A stretch of DNA of 64,000 nt from Kosakonia oryzae (GTDB lineage: Bacteria > Pseudomonadota > Gammaproteobacteria > Enterobacterales > Enterobacteriaceae), in contig NZ_CP014007.2 in NCBI RefSeq assembly GCF_001658025.2, forward strand, positions 1,860,001 through 1,924,000, read 5' to 3'. The position numbers and the translations under genes were made by a program. Positions 30,922 through 41,752 of this stretch are shown piece by piece. The notes beneath the pieces were generated by a model. It did no database searches, was not told the DNA's origin, and saw nothing but the letters and a program-made list of their open reading frames with translations. How positions within the stretch are numbered: position 1 is the stretch's first letter; every line of letters begins with the position of its first letter.

Positions 30922-32292
30922 ATGGAAAAATTAACCTGTTTTAAAGCTTACGATATCCGTGGAAAGCTGGGCGAAGAACTGAATGAAGATATCGCATGGC
31001 GTATCGGCCGCGCCTACGGTGAATACCTGAAGCCGCAAACGATTGTGCTGGGCGGCGACGTGCGTCAGACCAGTGAAGCGCTGAAACTGGCGCTGGCGAA
31101 GGGGCTGCAGGATGCGGGCGTCAACGTGCTGGATATCGGTCTTTCCGGTACCGAAGAGATCTATTTTGCCACGTTCCATCTCGGCGTGGATGGCGGCATC
31201 GAAGTGACTGCCAGCCACAACCCGATGGACTATAACGGCATGAAACTGGTGCGCAAAGGCGCGCGCCCGATCAGCGGCGATACCGGGCTGCGCGATGTGC
31301 AGCGTCTGGCGGAAGCCAATGACTTTCCGCCGGTGGATGCGGAAAAACGCGGCAGCTACGAACAGATCAACCTGCGCGATGCGTATGTCGATCATCTGCT
31401 GAGCTATATCAATCCGGCTAACCTTAAGCCGTTGAAACTGGTAATCAACTCCGGTAACGGCGCGGCTGGCCCGGTAGTGGATGCCATTGAAGCCCGTTTC
31501 AAAGCGTTGAACGTGCCGGTGACCTTTATCAAGGTGCATAACGAACCGGACGGCACTTTCCCACACGGTATTCCTAACCCGCTGCTGCCGGAGTGTCGCG
31601 CGGATACCCGCAACGCGGTGCTGGAACATCACGCCGACATGGGGATCGCCTTTGACGGCGATTTCGACCGCTGCTTCCTCTTCGATGGTGAAGGGCGCTT
31701 TATTGAAGGCTACTACATCGTTGGTTTGCTGGCGGAAGCGTTCCTCGAAAAACACCCTGGCGCCAAAATCATCCACGACCCCCGTCTCTCCTGGAATACG
31801 GTGGATGTGGTGACGCGCGCGGGTGGCACGCCGGTAATGTCCAAAACCGGGCACGCATTTATTAAAGAACGTATGCGTACTGAAGATGCCATCTATGGCG
31901 GCGAGATGAGCGCGCACCACTATTTCCGCGATTTCGCTTATTGCGACAGCGGCATGATCCCGTGGCTGCTGGTCACTGAGCTGCTGTGCCTGAAAGGTAA
32001 AACTCTCGCCGAGCTGGTCAGCGATCGAATGGTTGCGTTCCCGGCGAGCGGTGAAATCAACAGCAAACTTGCCGATCCGGTCACGGCTATCCAGCGCGTT
32101 GAGCAGCACTTTACGCCCGGCGCACTGGAGATCGATCGTACCGACGGCATCAGCATCGCCTTCCCTGAATGGCGTTTTAACCTCCGTTCATCCAATACCG
32201 AGCCGGTAGTGCGACTGAACGTTGAGTCGCGTCGCGATGTGTCACTGATGGAGGCACGAACGCAGGAAATTCTGGCGCTGTTGAATCAGTAA
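30922..32292 (+). CDS. manB: Phosphomannomutase ManB/CpsG (colanic acid type)
   Basis: Converts mannose-6-P to mannose-1-P (also cpsG). 456 aa, as E. coli CpsG. Catalytic serine loop [13 protein letters not shown], metal-binding DGDFDRC, sugar loop GEMSAHHYF and C-terminal phosphate loop RSSNTEPV. Two adjacent ATGs occur; the second (30922) leaves five bases after GAGG and matches the E. coli start. Confidence 0.95.
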   Translation: MEKLTCFKAYDIRGKLGEELNEDIAWRIGRAYGEYLKPQTIVLGGDVRQTSEALKLALAKGLQDAGVNVLDIGLSGTEEIYFATFHLGVDGGIEVTASHNPMDYNGMKLVRKGARPISGDTGLRDVQRLAEANDFPPVDAEKRGSYEQINLRDAYVDHLLSYINPANLKPLKLVINSGNGAAGPVVDAIEARFKALNVPVTFIKVHNEPDGTFPHGIPNPLLPECRADTRNAVLEHHADMGIAFDGDFDRCFLFDGEGRFIEGYYIVGLLAEAFLEKHPGAKIIHDPRLSWNTVDVVTRAGGTPVMSKTGHAFIKERMRTEDAIYGGEMSAHHYFRDFAYCDSGMIPWLLVTELLCLKGKTLAELVSDRMVAFPASGEINSKLADPVTAIQRVEQHFTPGALEIDRTDGISIAFPEWRFNLRSSNTEPVVRLNVESRRDVSLMEARTQEILALLNQ

Positions 32293-32304
32293 ATCTCGGC
32301 GTTG

Positions 32305-32327
32305 CTCTCCCCCGGGTGTGGGGAGAG
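32305..32327. terminator. Stem-loop between manB and wcaJ
   Basis: Perfect 8-bp stem CTCTCCCC / GGGGAGAG with a 7-base loop in the 58-base gap. No T-run follows. Candidate attenuation or processing site within the operon. Confidence 0.5.
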
Positions 32328-32350
32328 TCAACATACAGGCAGGTAAAACG

Positions 32351-33745
32351 ATGACTCATCTAAAAAAGCGCGACCGGGCCAAAACGAATGCATCGTTAAT
32401 CTCAATCGTGCAGCGATTCTCTGACATCACCATTATGTTCGGTGGACTGTGGCTGGTGTGCAAATTGAATGCGTTGCCCTTTTTCTACATGCATCTGCTG
32501 ATGGCTCTGCTCTCCCTCGTTGTCTTCCAGATGATTGGCGGGATGACCGATTTTTATCGCTCCTGGCGAGGGGTAAAAATCACTACTGAACTGACCCTAC
32601 TGTTGCAGAACTGGACGCTCAGCCTGATTTTCAGCGCGGGCCTGCTCTCGTTCAACAACGATTTCGATAACACCTTCATGATCTATCTCCCCTGGTATTT
32701 GTTAACCAGTATGGGGCTGATGCTGAGCCGCGCGGTGATCCGTTTTGGCGCAGGCTGGCTGCGGAACCTGGGCTATAACACGCGCCGCGTTGCGGTAGCG
32801 GGGGATATGCCGATGGGCCAGGCGTTGCTGGAAGGTTTTCGCAATGAACCCTGGCTGGGATTCGATGTGGTGGGGGTGTACCACGATCCGCAACCGGGCG
32901 GTATCACCACTGGCTGGGCCGGTAATCTCGACCAGTTGGTTGATGATGCGAAAGCGGGGAAAATTCACAACGTCTATATCGCGATGTCGATGAATGATGC
33001 GGCCAGCATCAAAAAACTGGTGCGTCAGTTGGCGGACACCACCTGTTCAGTGATCCTGATCCCGGATGTCTTCACCTTCAATATTCTGCATTCGCGGATT
33101 GAAGAGATGAATGGCGTGCCGGTAGTTCCGCTGTACGACACACCGCTTTCCGGCGTGAACCGCATTCTGAAACGCCTTGAAGACATTGTGCTCTCGTCGC
33201 TGATTCTGCTGCTGATCTCCCCGGTACTGCTGGCGATTTCCGTGGCGGTCAAACTCAGTTCTCCCGGCCCGATTATCTTCCGTCAGACCCGTTACGGCAT
33301 GGACGGTAAGCCAATCAAAGTCTGGAAATTCCGTTCCATGAGAGTGATGGAAAACGACAAAGTGGTGACTCAGGCAACGCAGAACGATCCGCGCGTAACC
33401 AAAGTGGGGAGCTTCCTGCGCCGTACCTCGCTCGACGAACTGCCGCAGTTCATTAATGTGCTGCTCGGCGGCATGTCTATCGTTGGCCCGCGCCCGCATG
33501 CGGTGGCGCACAACGAGCAGTACCGTTCGCTGATTGAGGGTTACATGCTGCGCCATAAAGTGAAACCGGGCATTACCGGCTGGGCGCAGATTAACGGCTG
33601 GCGCGGCGAAACCGACACGCTGGAAAAAATGGAAAAACGCGTTGAGTTCGATCTGGAGTACATCCGCGAGTGGAGTCTGTGGTTCGACATCAAAATCGTT
33701 TTTCTGACCATCTTTAAAGGCTTTATTAATAAAGCGGCGTATTAA
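32351..33745 (+). CDS. wcaJ: Undecaprenyl-phosphate glucose phosphotransferase WcaJ
   Basis: Initiates colanic acid by transferring Glc-1-P to undecaprenyl phosphate at the inner membrane. 464 aa, identical length to E. coli. Hydrophobic segments in residues ~25-150, a Rossmann-like central domain, one more hydrophobic segment near 285, and the catalytic C-terminal sugar-transferase domain (KVWKFRSM, TSLDELPQFINVL, MSIVGPRPHAV). ATG 32351 is chosen by homology and the upstream AGGTAAAACG; a longer frame upstream overlaps the hairpin. Confidence 0.96.
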   Translation: MTHLKKRDRAKTNASLISIVQRFSDITIMFGGLWLVCKLNALPFFYMHLLMALLSLVVFQMIGGMTDFYRSWRGVKITTELTLLLQNWTLSLIFSAGLLSFNNDFDNTFMIYLPWYLLTSMGLMLSRAVIRFGAGWLRNLGYNTRRVAVAGDMPMGQALLEGFRNEPWLGFDVVGVYHDPQPGGITTGWAGNLDQLVDDAKAGKIHNVYIAMSMNDAASIKKLVRQLADTTCSVILIPDVFTFNILHSRIEEMNGVPVVPLYDTPLSGVNRILKRLEDIVLSSLILLLISPVLLAISVAVKLSSPGPIIFRQTRYGMDGKPIKVWKFRSMRVMENDKVVTQATQNDPRVTKVGSFLRRTSLDELPQFINVLLGGMSIVGPRPHAVAHNEQYRSLIEGYMLRHKVKPGITGWAQINGWRGETDTLEKMEKRVEFDLEYIREWSLWFDIKIVFLTIFKGFINKAAY

Positions 33746-33755
33746 AGGAACGGTC

Positions 33756-35234
33756 ATGAGCCTGAGAGAAAAAACCATCAGCGGTGCGAAGTGGTCAGCG
33801 ATGGCCACTTTAACCATCATCGGCCTGGGGCTGGTGCAGATGACGGTGCTGGCACGCATTATCGATAATCACCAGTTCGGTCTGCTGACCGTCTCGCTGG
33901 TGATTATCGCGCTGGCGGATACGCTGTCGGATTTTGGTATTGCTAACTCCATTATTCAGCGCAAAGAGATAAGCTACCTGGAACTCACCACCCTGTACTG
34001 GTTGAACGTTGGGTTGGGGATTGTGGTTTGCCTGCTGGTTTTTTCGCTGAGCAACTTTATTGCCAGCGTCCTGCATAACCCGGATCTGGCACCGCTGATC
34101 AAAACCCTGTCGTTCGCTTTTGTAGTGATCCCGCACGGTCAGCAATTCCGTGCGCTGATGCAGAAAGAGCTGGAGTTCAACAAGATTGGCGCGATTGAAA
34201 CGGTGTCGGTAATGGCGGGCTTCTGCTTTACGGTGATCAGCGCCTTTTACTGGCCGCTGGCGATGACTGCTATCCTCGGTTATCTGGTCAACAGCGCCGT
34301 TCGTACACTGCTGTTCGGCTATTTTGGCCGCAAGATCTATCGCCCCGGTTTGCATTTCTCCCTTGCGTCGGTCAGTTCAAATCTGCGCTTTGGCGCATGG
34401 CTGACGGCTGACAGCATCATTAACTATGTCAACACCAACCTCTCCACGTTAGTGCTGGCGCGTATCCTCGGCGCCAGCGTCGCCGGGGGATACAACCTGG
34501 CGTACAACGTGGCGGTGGTGCCGCCAATGAAGCTCAACCCGATTATCACCCGCGTACTGTTCCCGGCCTTCGCCAAAATTCAGGACGATACGGAGAAGCT
34601 GCGCGTTAACTTCTACAAGCTGCTGTCGGTGGTGGGGATCATCAACTTCCCGATCCTGCTGGGGCTGATGGTGGTGTCGAACAACTTTGTACCGCTGGTC
34701 TTTGGCGACAAGTGGAACAGCATTATCCCGATCCTGCAATTGCTCTGTATTGTTGGCCTACTGCGCGCGGTCGGTAACCCTATCGGTTCGCTGCTGATGG
34801 CGAAAGCGCGGGTGGATATCAGTTTTAAATTTAATGTCTTCAAAACGTTTCTCTTTATTCCCGCCATTATCATCGGCGGCCATCTGGCCGGCGCGCTGGG
34901 CGTAACGCTGGGTTTTCTGCTGGTGCAAATCATCAACACCATTTTGAGCTACTTCGTGATGATCAAACCGGTGCTCGGTTCCAGTTATCGCCAGTACATC
35001 CTCAGCTTGTGGCTACCGTTCTATTTATCGCTGCCGACGCTGGTCGTGAGCTATGGCCTCGGGCTGGCGCTGAACGGGCATATGCCGCTGGCCGCCATGC
35101 TGGCTGTACAGGTCGCGGCGGGCGTACTGGCTTTCGCGGTGATGCTGATTGTCTCGCGCAACGCGCTGGTGGTGGAGATGAAGCGCCAATTTTGCCGCAG
35201 CGAGAAACTTAAAACGCTGCTTCGCGCAGGATAA
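33756..35234 (+). CDS. wzxC: Colanic acid repeat-unit flippase WzxC
   Basis: Polytopic inner-membrane PST-family transporter flipping Und-PP-linked repeat units. 492 aa, about twelve hydrophobic segments. Starts MSLREKTISGAKWSA and contains the IIQRKEIS signature shared with the second flippase at 46655. Ten bases after wcaJ. Confidence 0.95.
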   Translation: MSLREKTISGAKWSAMATLTIIGLGLVQMTVLARIIDNHQFGLLTVSLVIIALADTLSDFGIANSIIQRKEISYLELTTLYWLNVGLGIVVCLLVFSLSNFIASVLHNPDLAPLIKTLSFAFVVIPHGQQFRALMQKELEFNKIGAIETVSVMAGFCFTVISAFYWPLAMTAILGYLVNSAVRTLLFGYFGRKIYRPGLHFSLASVSSNLRFGAWLTADSIINYVNTNLSTLVLARILGASVAGGYNLAYNVAVVPPMKLNPIITRVLFPAFAKIQDDTEKLRVNFYKLLSVVGIINFPILLGLMVVSNNFVPLVFGDKWNSIIPILQLLCIVGLLRAVGNPIGSLLMAKARVDISFKFNVFKTFLFIPAIIIGGHLAGALGVTLGFLLVQIINTILSYFVMIKPVLGSSYRQYILSLWLPFYLSLPTLVVSYGLGLALNGHMPLAAMLAVQVAAGVLAFAVMLIVSRNALVVEMKRQFCRSEKLKTLLRAG

Positions 35235-35262
35235 GAAACGTTTTTGAACCTATGAGGTCGCT

Positions 35263-36543
35263 ATGAAATTATTGATCCTTGGCAATCACACCTGCGGAAA
35301 CCGCGGTGACAGCGCAATTTTACGCGGATTGCTGGATGCGATTGCCCTGCTTAATCCTGATGCAGACGTTGACGTGATGAGCCGCTATCCGGTGAGTTCA
35401 TCGTGGTTATTAAACCGCCCGGTGATGGGAGATCCGCTCTACAGCCAGATGAAAGAGCACAATAACGCCGCCGGTCTGATGGGGCGAGTGAAGAAAGTGC
35501 TGCGCCGTCGCTATCAGCACCAGGTGCTGCTTTCACGCGTGACGGACACCGGCAAGCTGCGCAATATTGCCATCGCGCAGGGCTTTACCGATTTTGTTCG
35601 CAGGCTTAACGATTACGACGCGATTATTCAGGTCGGCGGTTCGTTCTTTGTCGATCTCTATGGCGTGCCGCAATTTGAACATGCGCTCTGCACTTTCATG
35701 GCGAAAAAGCCGCTTTATATGATTGGTCACAGCGTCGGTCCGTTCCAGAATGAAGCGTTCAACCAACTGGCGAATTATGTTTTCGGTCACTGTGATGCGC
35801 TGATCCTGCGTGAAACCGTCAGTCTGAATCTGATGAAGCAGAGCAGCATCACTACGGAGAAAGTGGAGCAGGGCGTGGATACCGCCTGGCTGGTGGATCA
35901 CCATCAGCACGATTTTGTTGCCAGCTATGCGGTGCAACACTGGCTGGATCTGGCAGCAAAACAGAAAACCGTTGCGATTACCCTGCGTGAACTGGCGCCA
36001 TTCGACAAACGACTGAATACCACGCAGCAGGCCTACGAACAGGCGTTTGCCGGAGTGGTCAACCGCATTATCGATGCGGGCTACCAGGTGGTTGCGCTTT
36101 CTACCTGTACCGGTATCGACAGCTACAACAAAGATGACCGTATGGTGGCGCTCAACCTGCGCCAGTACGTTAACGATCCGTCGCAATACCATGTGGTGAT
36201 GGATGAGCTCAGCGATCTGGAGATGGGGAAACTGCTGGCCGCCTGCGATTTAACTGTCGGCACGCGTCTGCACTCGGCGATCATCTCAATGAACTTTGGC
36301 ACCCCGGCGATTGCCATCAACTACGAACACAAATCAGCGGGCATCATGCAGCAACTGGGCATGCCAGAAATGGCGGTCGATATTCGTCATTTGCTGGATG
36401 GTTCACTGGCGTCGATGGTCGCCGATTCGCTGGGGCAGTTGCCTGCCATTAACCAGCGTCTGGCAACGGCGGTCGCGGCTGAACGCGAGCAGGGCATGAA
36501 AATGGTGAAATCGGTGCTTGATCGCGTACAGGGGGTGAAATGA
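35263..36543 (+). CDS. wcaK: Colanic acid pyruvyl transferase WcaK
   Basis: Polysaccharide pyruvyl transferase family; predicted to add the pyruvate ketal on the terminal galactose from PEP. 426 aa, as in E. coli. N-terminal MKLLILGNHTCGNRGDSAI and C-terminal GTRLHSAIISMNFGTP are the family motifs. Its stop overlaps the wcaL start. Confidence 0.95.
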   Translation: MKLLILGNHTCGNRGDSAILRGLLDAIALLNPDADVDVMSRYPVSSSWLLNRPVMGDPLYSQMKEHNNAAGLMGRVKKVLRRRYQHQVLLSRVTDTGKLRNIAIAQGFTDFVRRLNDYDAIIQVGGSFFVDLYGVPQFEHALCTFMAKKPLYMIGHSVGPFQNEAFNQLANYVFGHCDALILRETVSLNLMKQSSITTEKVEQGVDTAWLVDHHQHDFVASYAVQHWLDLAAKQKTVAITLRELAPFDKRLNTTQQAYEQAFAGVVNRIIDAGYQVVALSTCTGIDSYNKDDRMVALNLRQYVNDPSQYHVVMDELSDLEMGKLLAACDLTVGTRLHSAIISMNFGTPAIAINYEHKSAGIMQQLGMPEMAVDIRHLLDGSLASMVADSLGQLPAINQRLATAVAAEREQGMKMVKSVLDRVQGVK

Positions 36544-37760
36544 AAGTCAGCTTCTTTTTGCTGAAGTTTCCATTATCTTCCGAAACCTTTGTCCTCAACC
36601 AGATTGTTGCGTTTATCAATATGGGGTTTGAGGTGGAAATCATCGCTCTGCAAAAGGGCGATATGAACAATACCCACGCAGCGTACACCGAATACCGGCT
36701 GGCGGAGAAAACCCGCTGGCTGCTGTCGGAACCAGAAGGACGTATGGCGAAGCTGGGCTACCGTGCGCAGGCAATGGCGCGCGGGATGTGGAAATCAGCA
36801 ACCTGGAAAGCGCTGAATATCAGCCGCTATGGTAACGAGGCGCGTAACCTGATCCTGCCGGCGATTTGCGCCCTCGCGCCGCGTAGCTTCAAGGCGGACA
36901 TTTTTATTGCTCACTTTGGCCCCGCAGGCGTTACGGCGGCAAAACTGCGCGAACTTGGGGTGCTGAAGGGCAAAATCGCTACGGTTTTCCACGGTATCGA
37001 TATTTCCCATCGCGATGTGCTGAACCACTATACGCCGGAGTATCAGCAACTGTTCCAGCGCGGGGATTTGATGCTGCCGATCAGCGAACTGTGGGCGGGC
37101 CGGCTGAAAAATATGGGATGCCCGGAGAAAAAAATCGCGGTTTCGCGTATGGGTGTCGATATGGCGCGCTTTAGCCTGCGCCCGGTTAGAACGCCGGGCA
37201 CTCCGCTGCAAATTATCTCAGTGGCGCGTCTTACCGAGAAAAAAGGGCTGCATGTGGCGATTGAAGCCTGTCGCCTGCTGAAGGAACGCGGCGTCGATTT
37301 CAAATATCGCATTCTGGGTATCGGTCCGTGGGAACGTCGTTTGCGCACGTTGATCGAACAGTTCCAACTGGAAGATGTGATTGAAATGCCGGGCTTCAAA
37401 CCGAGTCATGAAGTCAAGGCCATGCTCGATGAAGCGGATGTTTTTCTGCTGCCTTCGGTGACGGGCGCGGATGGCGATATGGAAGGAATCCCCGTTGCCC
37501 TGATGGAAGCGATGGCAGTGGGCATTCCTGTGGTTTCGACGGTGCACAGCGGCATTCCGGAGCTGATTGAAGCCGGTAAATCCGGCTGGCTGGTGCCGGA
37601 AAACGATGCTCAGGCGCTGGCGCAGCGGCTTGCCGCGTTTGGCTCGATGCAGGGCCAGGATTTAGCGCCGGTAGTGACGCGTGCGCGGGAAAAAGTCGAA
37701 ACCGACTTTAATCAAAAGATCATCAATCAGCAGCTTGCCAGCCTGTTGCAGGCGCTTTGA
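36540..37760 (+). CDS. wcaL: Colanic acid glycosyltransferase WcaL
   Basis: Family 4 glycosyltransferase, 406 aa. [17 protein letters not shown] donor-domain motif and [18 protein letters not shown] with the EX7E residues. Start overlaps wcaK (ATGA). Proposed last sugar transfer of the repeat. Confidence 0.95.
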   Translation: MKVSFFLLKFPLSSETFVLNQIVAFINMGFEVEIIALQKGDMNNTHAAYTEYRLAEKTRWLLSEPEGRMAKLGYRAQAMARGMWKSATWKALNISRYGNEARNLILPAICALAPRSFKADIFIAHFGPAGVTAAKLRELGVLKGKIATVFHGIDISHRDVLNHYTPEYQQLFQRGDLMLPISELWAGRLKNMGCPEKKIAVSRMGVDMARFSLRPVRTPGTPLQIISVARLTEKKGLHVAIEACRLLKERGVDFKYRILGIGPWERRLRTLIEQFQLEDVIEMPGFKPSHEVKAMLDEADVFLLPSVTGADGDMEGIPVALMEAMAVGIPVVSTVHSGIPELIEAGKSGWLVPENDAQALAQRLAAFGSMQGQDLAPVVTRAREKVETDFNQKIINQQLASLLQAL

Positions 37761-37771
37761 ATCGAGGTTTT

Positions 37772-39187
37772 ATGAGCGCAAAAAAAGCATCAACACCGCT
37801 TTCACGCCGCACTTTTCTCGCTGCCGGCTCTGCGCTGGCAGCGCTTCCATTACTGCATTCGCCAGCCGCGCGTGCGCTGGGAGGCAATGAGTCCGTCAGC
37901 ATCAGCGATTATGATCACAACGATTGGCCCGCGGCGTTAAATAAAGCCTTTAACGAGGGGCAAACGGTAGAAATTCCCGCCGGGCTGGTGTGTGAAAATA
38001 TCAATACCGGGATCTTTATCCCACCGGGTAAAACCCTGTTAATACGCGGCGCGCTGAAGGGCAGTGGACGCGGACGATTTGTCTTGCAGGATGGGAGCCG
38101 CGTTATCGGTGAGAAAGGCGGAAGCTTGTATAACATTACGCTGGATGTGCGCGGTTCCAACTGCGTTATCCAGGGTGTCAGCATGAGCGGCTACGGCCCG
38201 ATCATGCAGATTTATATTGGCGGTAAAAATAACAGCACGCTGCGTAACTTACTGATAGATAATATCACTGTCAGCAAGGCTAACTACGGCATCCTGCGCC
38301 AGGGTTATCATAATCAACTGGACGGCGCGCGTATCACGAATAGCCGTTTCAGCGATTTGCAGGGCGACGCCATCGAATGGAATGTGGCCATCAACGATCG
38401 CAATATCCTCATTTCCGACCATGTCATCAAAAATATTGATTGTACCAACGGCAAGATTAACTGGGGCATCGGTATCGGGCTGGCGGGCAGCACCTACGAC
38501 AATAACTACCCGGAAGATCAGGCGGTTAAAAATTTCGTTGTGGCCAATATTACCGGCAGTAATTGCCGCCAGCTGGTACATGTCGAGAACGGCAAACATT
38601 TCATTATCCGCAACGTTAAAGCGGAAAATATCACCCCCGATTTCAGCAAAAAGGCGGGCCTGGATAATGCCACGGTCGCCATTTACGGCTGCGATAATTT
38701 TGTTATTGATAACGTCAGTATGGTCAATAGTGCCGGAATGTTGATTGGTTATGGTGTAATCAAAGGGAATTATTTATCCATTCCGCAGAACTTTAAACTC
38801 AACGATATTCAGCAGGATAACAGCAGCAGCAAATATAAACTGCGCGGTATCCAGATATCGTCCGGTAATGCAACGTCGTTTGTGGCGATCACGAACCTAA
38901 AAATGCAGCATGCGACGCTCGAGTTGCATAACAAGCCGCAACATCTTTTCTTGCGAAATATCAATGTAATGCAAGATGCAGCCAATGGCCCGGCGCTGAA
39001 ACTCAATTTTGACTTGCGCAAAGATGTGCGCGGACGTTTTATGGCCAAGGAGGACACGCTGTTGTCACTGGCGAATATTCACGCAGTTAACGAAAACGGG
39101 CAAAGCTCGGTGGATATCGACAGGGTCGATCAGCATGTGGTGAATGTTGATAATTTGAACTTCCGACTACCGGCGAAGCGGTTATAA
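37772..39187 (+). CDS. wcaM: Colanic acid biosynthesis protein WcaM
   Basis: Protein of unknown exact role in colanic acid production. 471 aa (E. coli 464). An N-terminal twin-arginine-type signal ([15 protein letters not shown], ending near ARA) suggests export. The rest is a right-handed parallel beta-helix rich in Asn/Ile repeats. ATG 37772 follows GAGGTTTT; an ATG overlapping the wcaL stop (37757) is the alternative. A decayed copy of its C-terminal part lies at 45162. Confidence 0.94.
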   Translation: MSAKKASTPLSRRTFLAAGSALAALPLLHSPAARALGGNESVSISDYDHNDWPAALNKAFNEGQTVEIPAGLVCENINTGIFIPPGKTLLIRGALKGSGRGRFVLQDGSRVIGEKGGSLYNITLDVRGSNCVIQGVSMSGYGPIMQIYIGGKNNSTLRNLLIDNITVSKANYGILRQGYHNQLDGARITNSRFSDLQGDAIEWNVAINDRNILISDHVIKNIDCTNGKINWGIGIGLAGSTYDNNYPEDQAVKNFVVANITGSNCRQLVHVENGKHFIIRNVKAENITPDFSKKAGLDNATVAIYGCDNFVIDNVSMVNSAGMLIGYGVIKGNYLSIPQNFKLNDIQQDNSSSKYKLRGIQISSGNATSFVAITNLKMQHATLELHNKPQHLFLRNINVMQDAANGPALKLNFDLRKDVRGRFMAKEDTLLSLANIHAVNENGQSSVDIDRVDQHVVNVDNLNFRLPAKRL

Positions 39188-39373
39188 CCGGTTATTACGG
39201 GCTTTTACGATAAATCCTGGTGATTTAACTGGGGGGTTAGGATTACATCGTTGGCCTGATCTGGACAGTCATAACGCAACATAAGACTTTTTACCGATCC
39301 TGGTCGCTAACTTGCTGGCGAAACCAGGTTAAAGGTTTATACTTCGTCCAATTATTATAGGTGGATAGAAATA
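39188..39373. promoter_or_regulatory. wcaM-galF intergenic region
   Basis: End of the colanic acid operon and presumed galF promoter. It contains small inverted repeats (TAACCGGTTA at the wcaM stop; AATCCT...AGGATT) and an A/T-rich stretch with GGTTTATACTTCG shortly before galF, a possible -10 region. No T-run terminator was seen. Confidence 0.35.
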
Positions 39374-40267
39374 ATGGTTAATTTGAAAGCAGTTATTCCG
39401 GTAGCAGGGCTGGGAATGCATATGCTTCCTGCCACGAAAGCCATTCCAAAAGAGATGCTGCCGATTGTCGACAAGCCGATGATTCAGTATATCGTCGATG
39501 AAGTTGTTGCTGCAGGGATCAAAGAAATCGTTCTGGTTACTCACTCGTCTAAAAACGCTGTGGAGAACCACTTCGACACCTCATATGAGCTGGAAGCGCT
39601 GCTGGAGCAGCGTGTTAAGCGCCAGCTGCTGGCGGAAGTACAGTCAATTTGCCCGCCGGGCGTAACGATCATGAACGTGCGTCAGGCGCAGCCGCTGGGC
39701 CTGGGCCACTCTATCCTCTGTGCCCACCCGATTATTGGCGACAACCCGTTTGTAGTTGTGCTGCCGGATATCGTGCTGGACAACGCCACGGCGGATCCGC
39801 TGCGCTACAACCTTGCCGCCATGGTGGCGCGTTTCACGGAAACTGGCCGCAGCCAGGTACTGGCAAAACGCATGAAAGGCGATCTTTCTGAATACTCCGT
39901 GATTCAGACCAAAGAGCCGTTGGATACCGAAGGCAAGATTAGCCGTATCGTTCAGTTCATCGAAAAACCGGATCAGCCGCAAACGCTGGATTCTGACCTG
40001 ATGGCCGTGGGGCGCTATGTGCTTTCTGCGGATATCTGGCCTGAGCTGGAAAAAACTGAACCGGGTGCCTGGGGCCGTATCCAGTTGACCGATGCGATTG
40101 CCAAACTGGCGGAAAAACAGTCTGTCGATGCAATGCTGATGACCGGCGAGAGCTACGACTGCGGTAAGAAAATGGGTTATATGCAGGCCTTTGTACAGTA
40201 TGGCTTACGCAACCTGAAAGAAGGTCAGAAATTCCGCGATAGTATTAAGAAATTACTTACACAATAA
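39374..40267 (+). CDS. galF: UTP-glucose-1-phosphate uridylyltransferase-like GalF (intact)
   Basis: Paralogue of GalU at the left border of enterobacterial O-antigen loci; thought to have little activity alone and to modulate GalU. 297 aa. The GalU signature is altered to [17 protein letters not shown] (GalU has GTRM), a GalF hallmark. Intact to the C-terminus [16 protein letters not shown] frameshifted relative lies at 45571. Confidence 0.96.
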   Translation: MVNLKAVIPVAGLGMHMLPATKAIPKEMLPIVDKPMIQYIVDEVVAAGIKEIVLVTHSSKNAVENHFDTSYELEALLEQRVKRQLLAEVQSICPPGVTIMNVRQAQPLGLGHSILCAHPIIGDNPFVVVLPDIVLDNATADPLRYNLAAMVARFTETGRSQVLAKRMKGDLSEYSVIQTKEPLDTEGKISRIVQFIEKPDQPQTLDSDLMAVGRYVLSADIWPELEKTEPGAWGRIQLTDAIAKLAEKQSVDAMLMTGESYDCGKKMGYMQAFVQYGLRNLKEGQKFRDSIKKLLTQ

Positions 40268-40302
40268 GCAATTAAAACGTTGCAGTTGCAGCGCGAGTTT
40301 AT

Positions 40303-40370
40303 AAGGCAGTAAAGAGTCGCTATGAGGAGCTTCATTCTCAGGTTATTCTTACTGCCTTTATTTATTTTTA
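40303..40370 (+). terminator. Intrinsic terminator after galF
   Basis: AAGGCAGTAA (40303-40312) pairs with TTACTGCCTT (40349-40358), followed by TATTTATTTTT. The 36-base loop can form an inner hairpin. It separates galF from the rml operon promoter region. Confidence 0.75.
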
Positions 40371-40552
40371 CTATTAAATCAACAAGTAAAATACTGTTTT
40401 TGCGGGGTTATTATACGACCAGAACCAAGATTTTTCCTTGTTTCAGGGCCTGTTTCGGTAGAGAATAGCCGTTTACCATTTTGTGCCGGATGGCAAAACA
40501 GAAATTACGTTAACGACACATGTTAGCGGCAAAAATAGAAGGTAGTTTCGAT
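40371..40552. promoter_or_regulatory. rml/O-antigen operon promoter region
   Basis: AT-rich stretch between the galF terminator and the second JUMPstart, the conventional place of the O-antigen operon promoter. I could not pick one convincing -35/-10 pair. Confidence 0.4.
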
Positions 40553-40592
40553 CAGTTAACAGGTAGCTGAAGAGCCTGGGGCGGTAGCGTGC
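40553..40592 (+). promoter_or_regulatory. JUMPstart with ops element (upstream of rmlB)
   Basis: Forty bases matching the JUMPstart consensus, with exact ops core GGCGGTAGCGTG at 40580-40591, 76 bases before rmlB. Predicts RfaH-dependent elongation of the O-antigen operon. Second of three copies. Confidence 0.93.
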
Positions 40593-40667
40593 CTAAAATT
40601 ATTTGGCTTCTCTCTTTCGCCCGTTCATCTAGTTCAAAATATTGCATAGCAAGTACGGACAATTCTC

Positions 40668-41750
40668 GTGAAAATATTGGTTACTGGTGGCGCAGGCTTT
40701 ATTGGCTCTGCAGTGGTTCGTCATATCATTAATAACACGCAAGATTCTGTGGTTAATGTTGATAAATTGACCTATGCAGGAAATCTTCAATCTCTTACAG
40801 ATGTCTCGGATAGCGACCGTTATTTTTTTGAGCGTGCGGATATTTGCAATGCTGCAGAAATGGCGCGTATCCTGGATGAACACAAGCCGGATGCAGTAAT
40901 GCATCTGGCTGCGGAAAGCCATGTTGACCGTTCTATCACCGGGCCTGCGGCCTTCATTGAAACCAATATTGTAGGCACCTACGTATTGCTGGAAGCGGTT
41001 CGCGCGTATTGGTCATCGCTGACAGATGCGGCAAAAAAAGCATTCCGTTTTCATCATATCTCGACAGATGAAGTTTACGGCGATTTGCCACACCTAGATG
41101 AGCAACCGCAAGGTCAGCCGTTACCGCTGTTTACTGAAAAAACCGCCTATGCGCCGAGCAGCCCTTACTCTGCGTCAAAAGCCTCAAGCGATCATCTGGT
41201 TCGCGCCTGGTTACGTACCTATGGTCTGCCTACCATTGTTACTAACTGTTCCAATAACTATGGTCCTTACCACTTCCCGGAAAAATTGATCCCGCTGGTG
41301 ATTCTTAATGCGCTTGAAGGCAAACCGTTGCCTATCTACGGCAAAGGCGATCAAATCCGCGACTGGCTGTACGTTGAAGATCACGCCCGTGCGCTCTATA
41401 CCGTGGTGACTCAGGGTGTGGCCGGTGAAACCTACAATATTGGCGGCCATAACGAAAAACAGAACCTTGATGTCGTCTATACGATCTGCGATTTGCTCGA
41501 TGAGATCGTGCCGAAAACTGGTTCCTATCGCGATCAAATCACCTATGTTACCGATCGTCCAGGCCACGACAGACGGTACGCTATTGACGCAGAGAAAATC
41601 AGTCGCGAACTGGGCTGGAAACCGCAGGAAACCTTTGAATCAGGCATCCGTAAAACAGTGCAGTGGTACCTCGATAACCAGAATTGGGTTGAGAACGTTA
41701 AAAGCGGCGCGTACAAAAGCTGGATTGAACAGAACTACGAGAAGCGTTAA
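40668..41750 (+). CDS. rmlB: dTDP-glucose 4,6-dehydratase
   Basis: Second step of dTDP-L-rhamnose synthesis. 360 aa. GTG start at 40668, as in other enterobacterial rmlB genes. Rossmann motif GGAGFIGS, catalytic [10 protein letters not shown] and YxxxK in PYSASKASS. First gene after the JUMPstart; rmlD follows two bases later. Confidence 0.97.
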   Translation: MKILVTGGAGFIGSAVVRHIINNTQDSVVNVDKLTYAGNLQSLTDVSDSDRYFFERADICNAAEMARILDEHKPDAVMHLAAESHVDRSITGPAAFIETNIVGTYVLLEAVRAYWSSLTDAAKKAFRFHHISTDEVYGDLPHLDEQPQGQPLPLFTEKTAYAPSSPYSASKASSDHLVRAWLRTYGLPTIVTNCSNNYGPYHFPEKLIPLVILNALEGKPLPIYGKGDQIRDWLYVEDHARALYTVVTQGVAGETYNIGGHNEKQNLDVVYTICDLLDEIVPKTGSYRDQITYVTDRPGHDRRYAIDAEKISRELGWKPQETFESGIRKTVQWYLDNQNWVENVKSGAYKSWIEQNYEKR

Positions 41751-41752
41751 TC

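Noticed and set aside
30931-32109. 392-codon minus-strand frame inside manB
   Set aside because: Shadow of manB; no recognisable domain.
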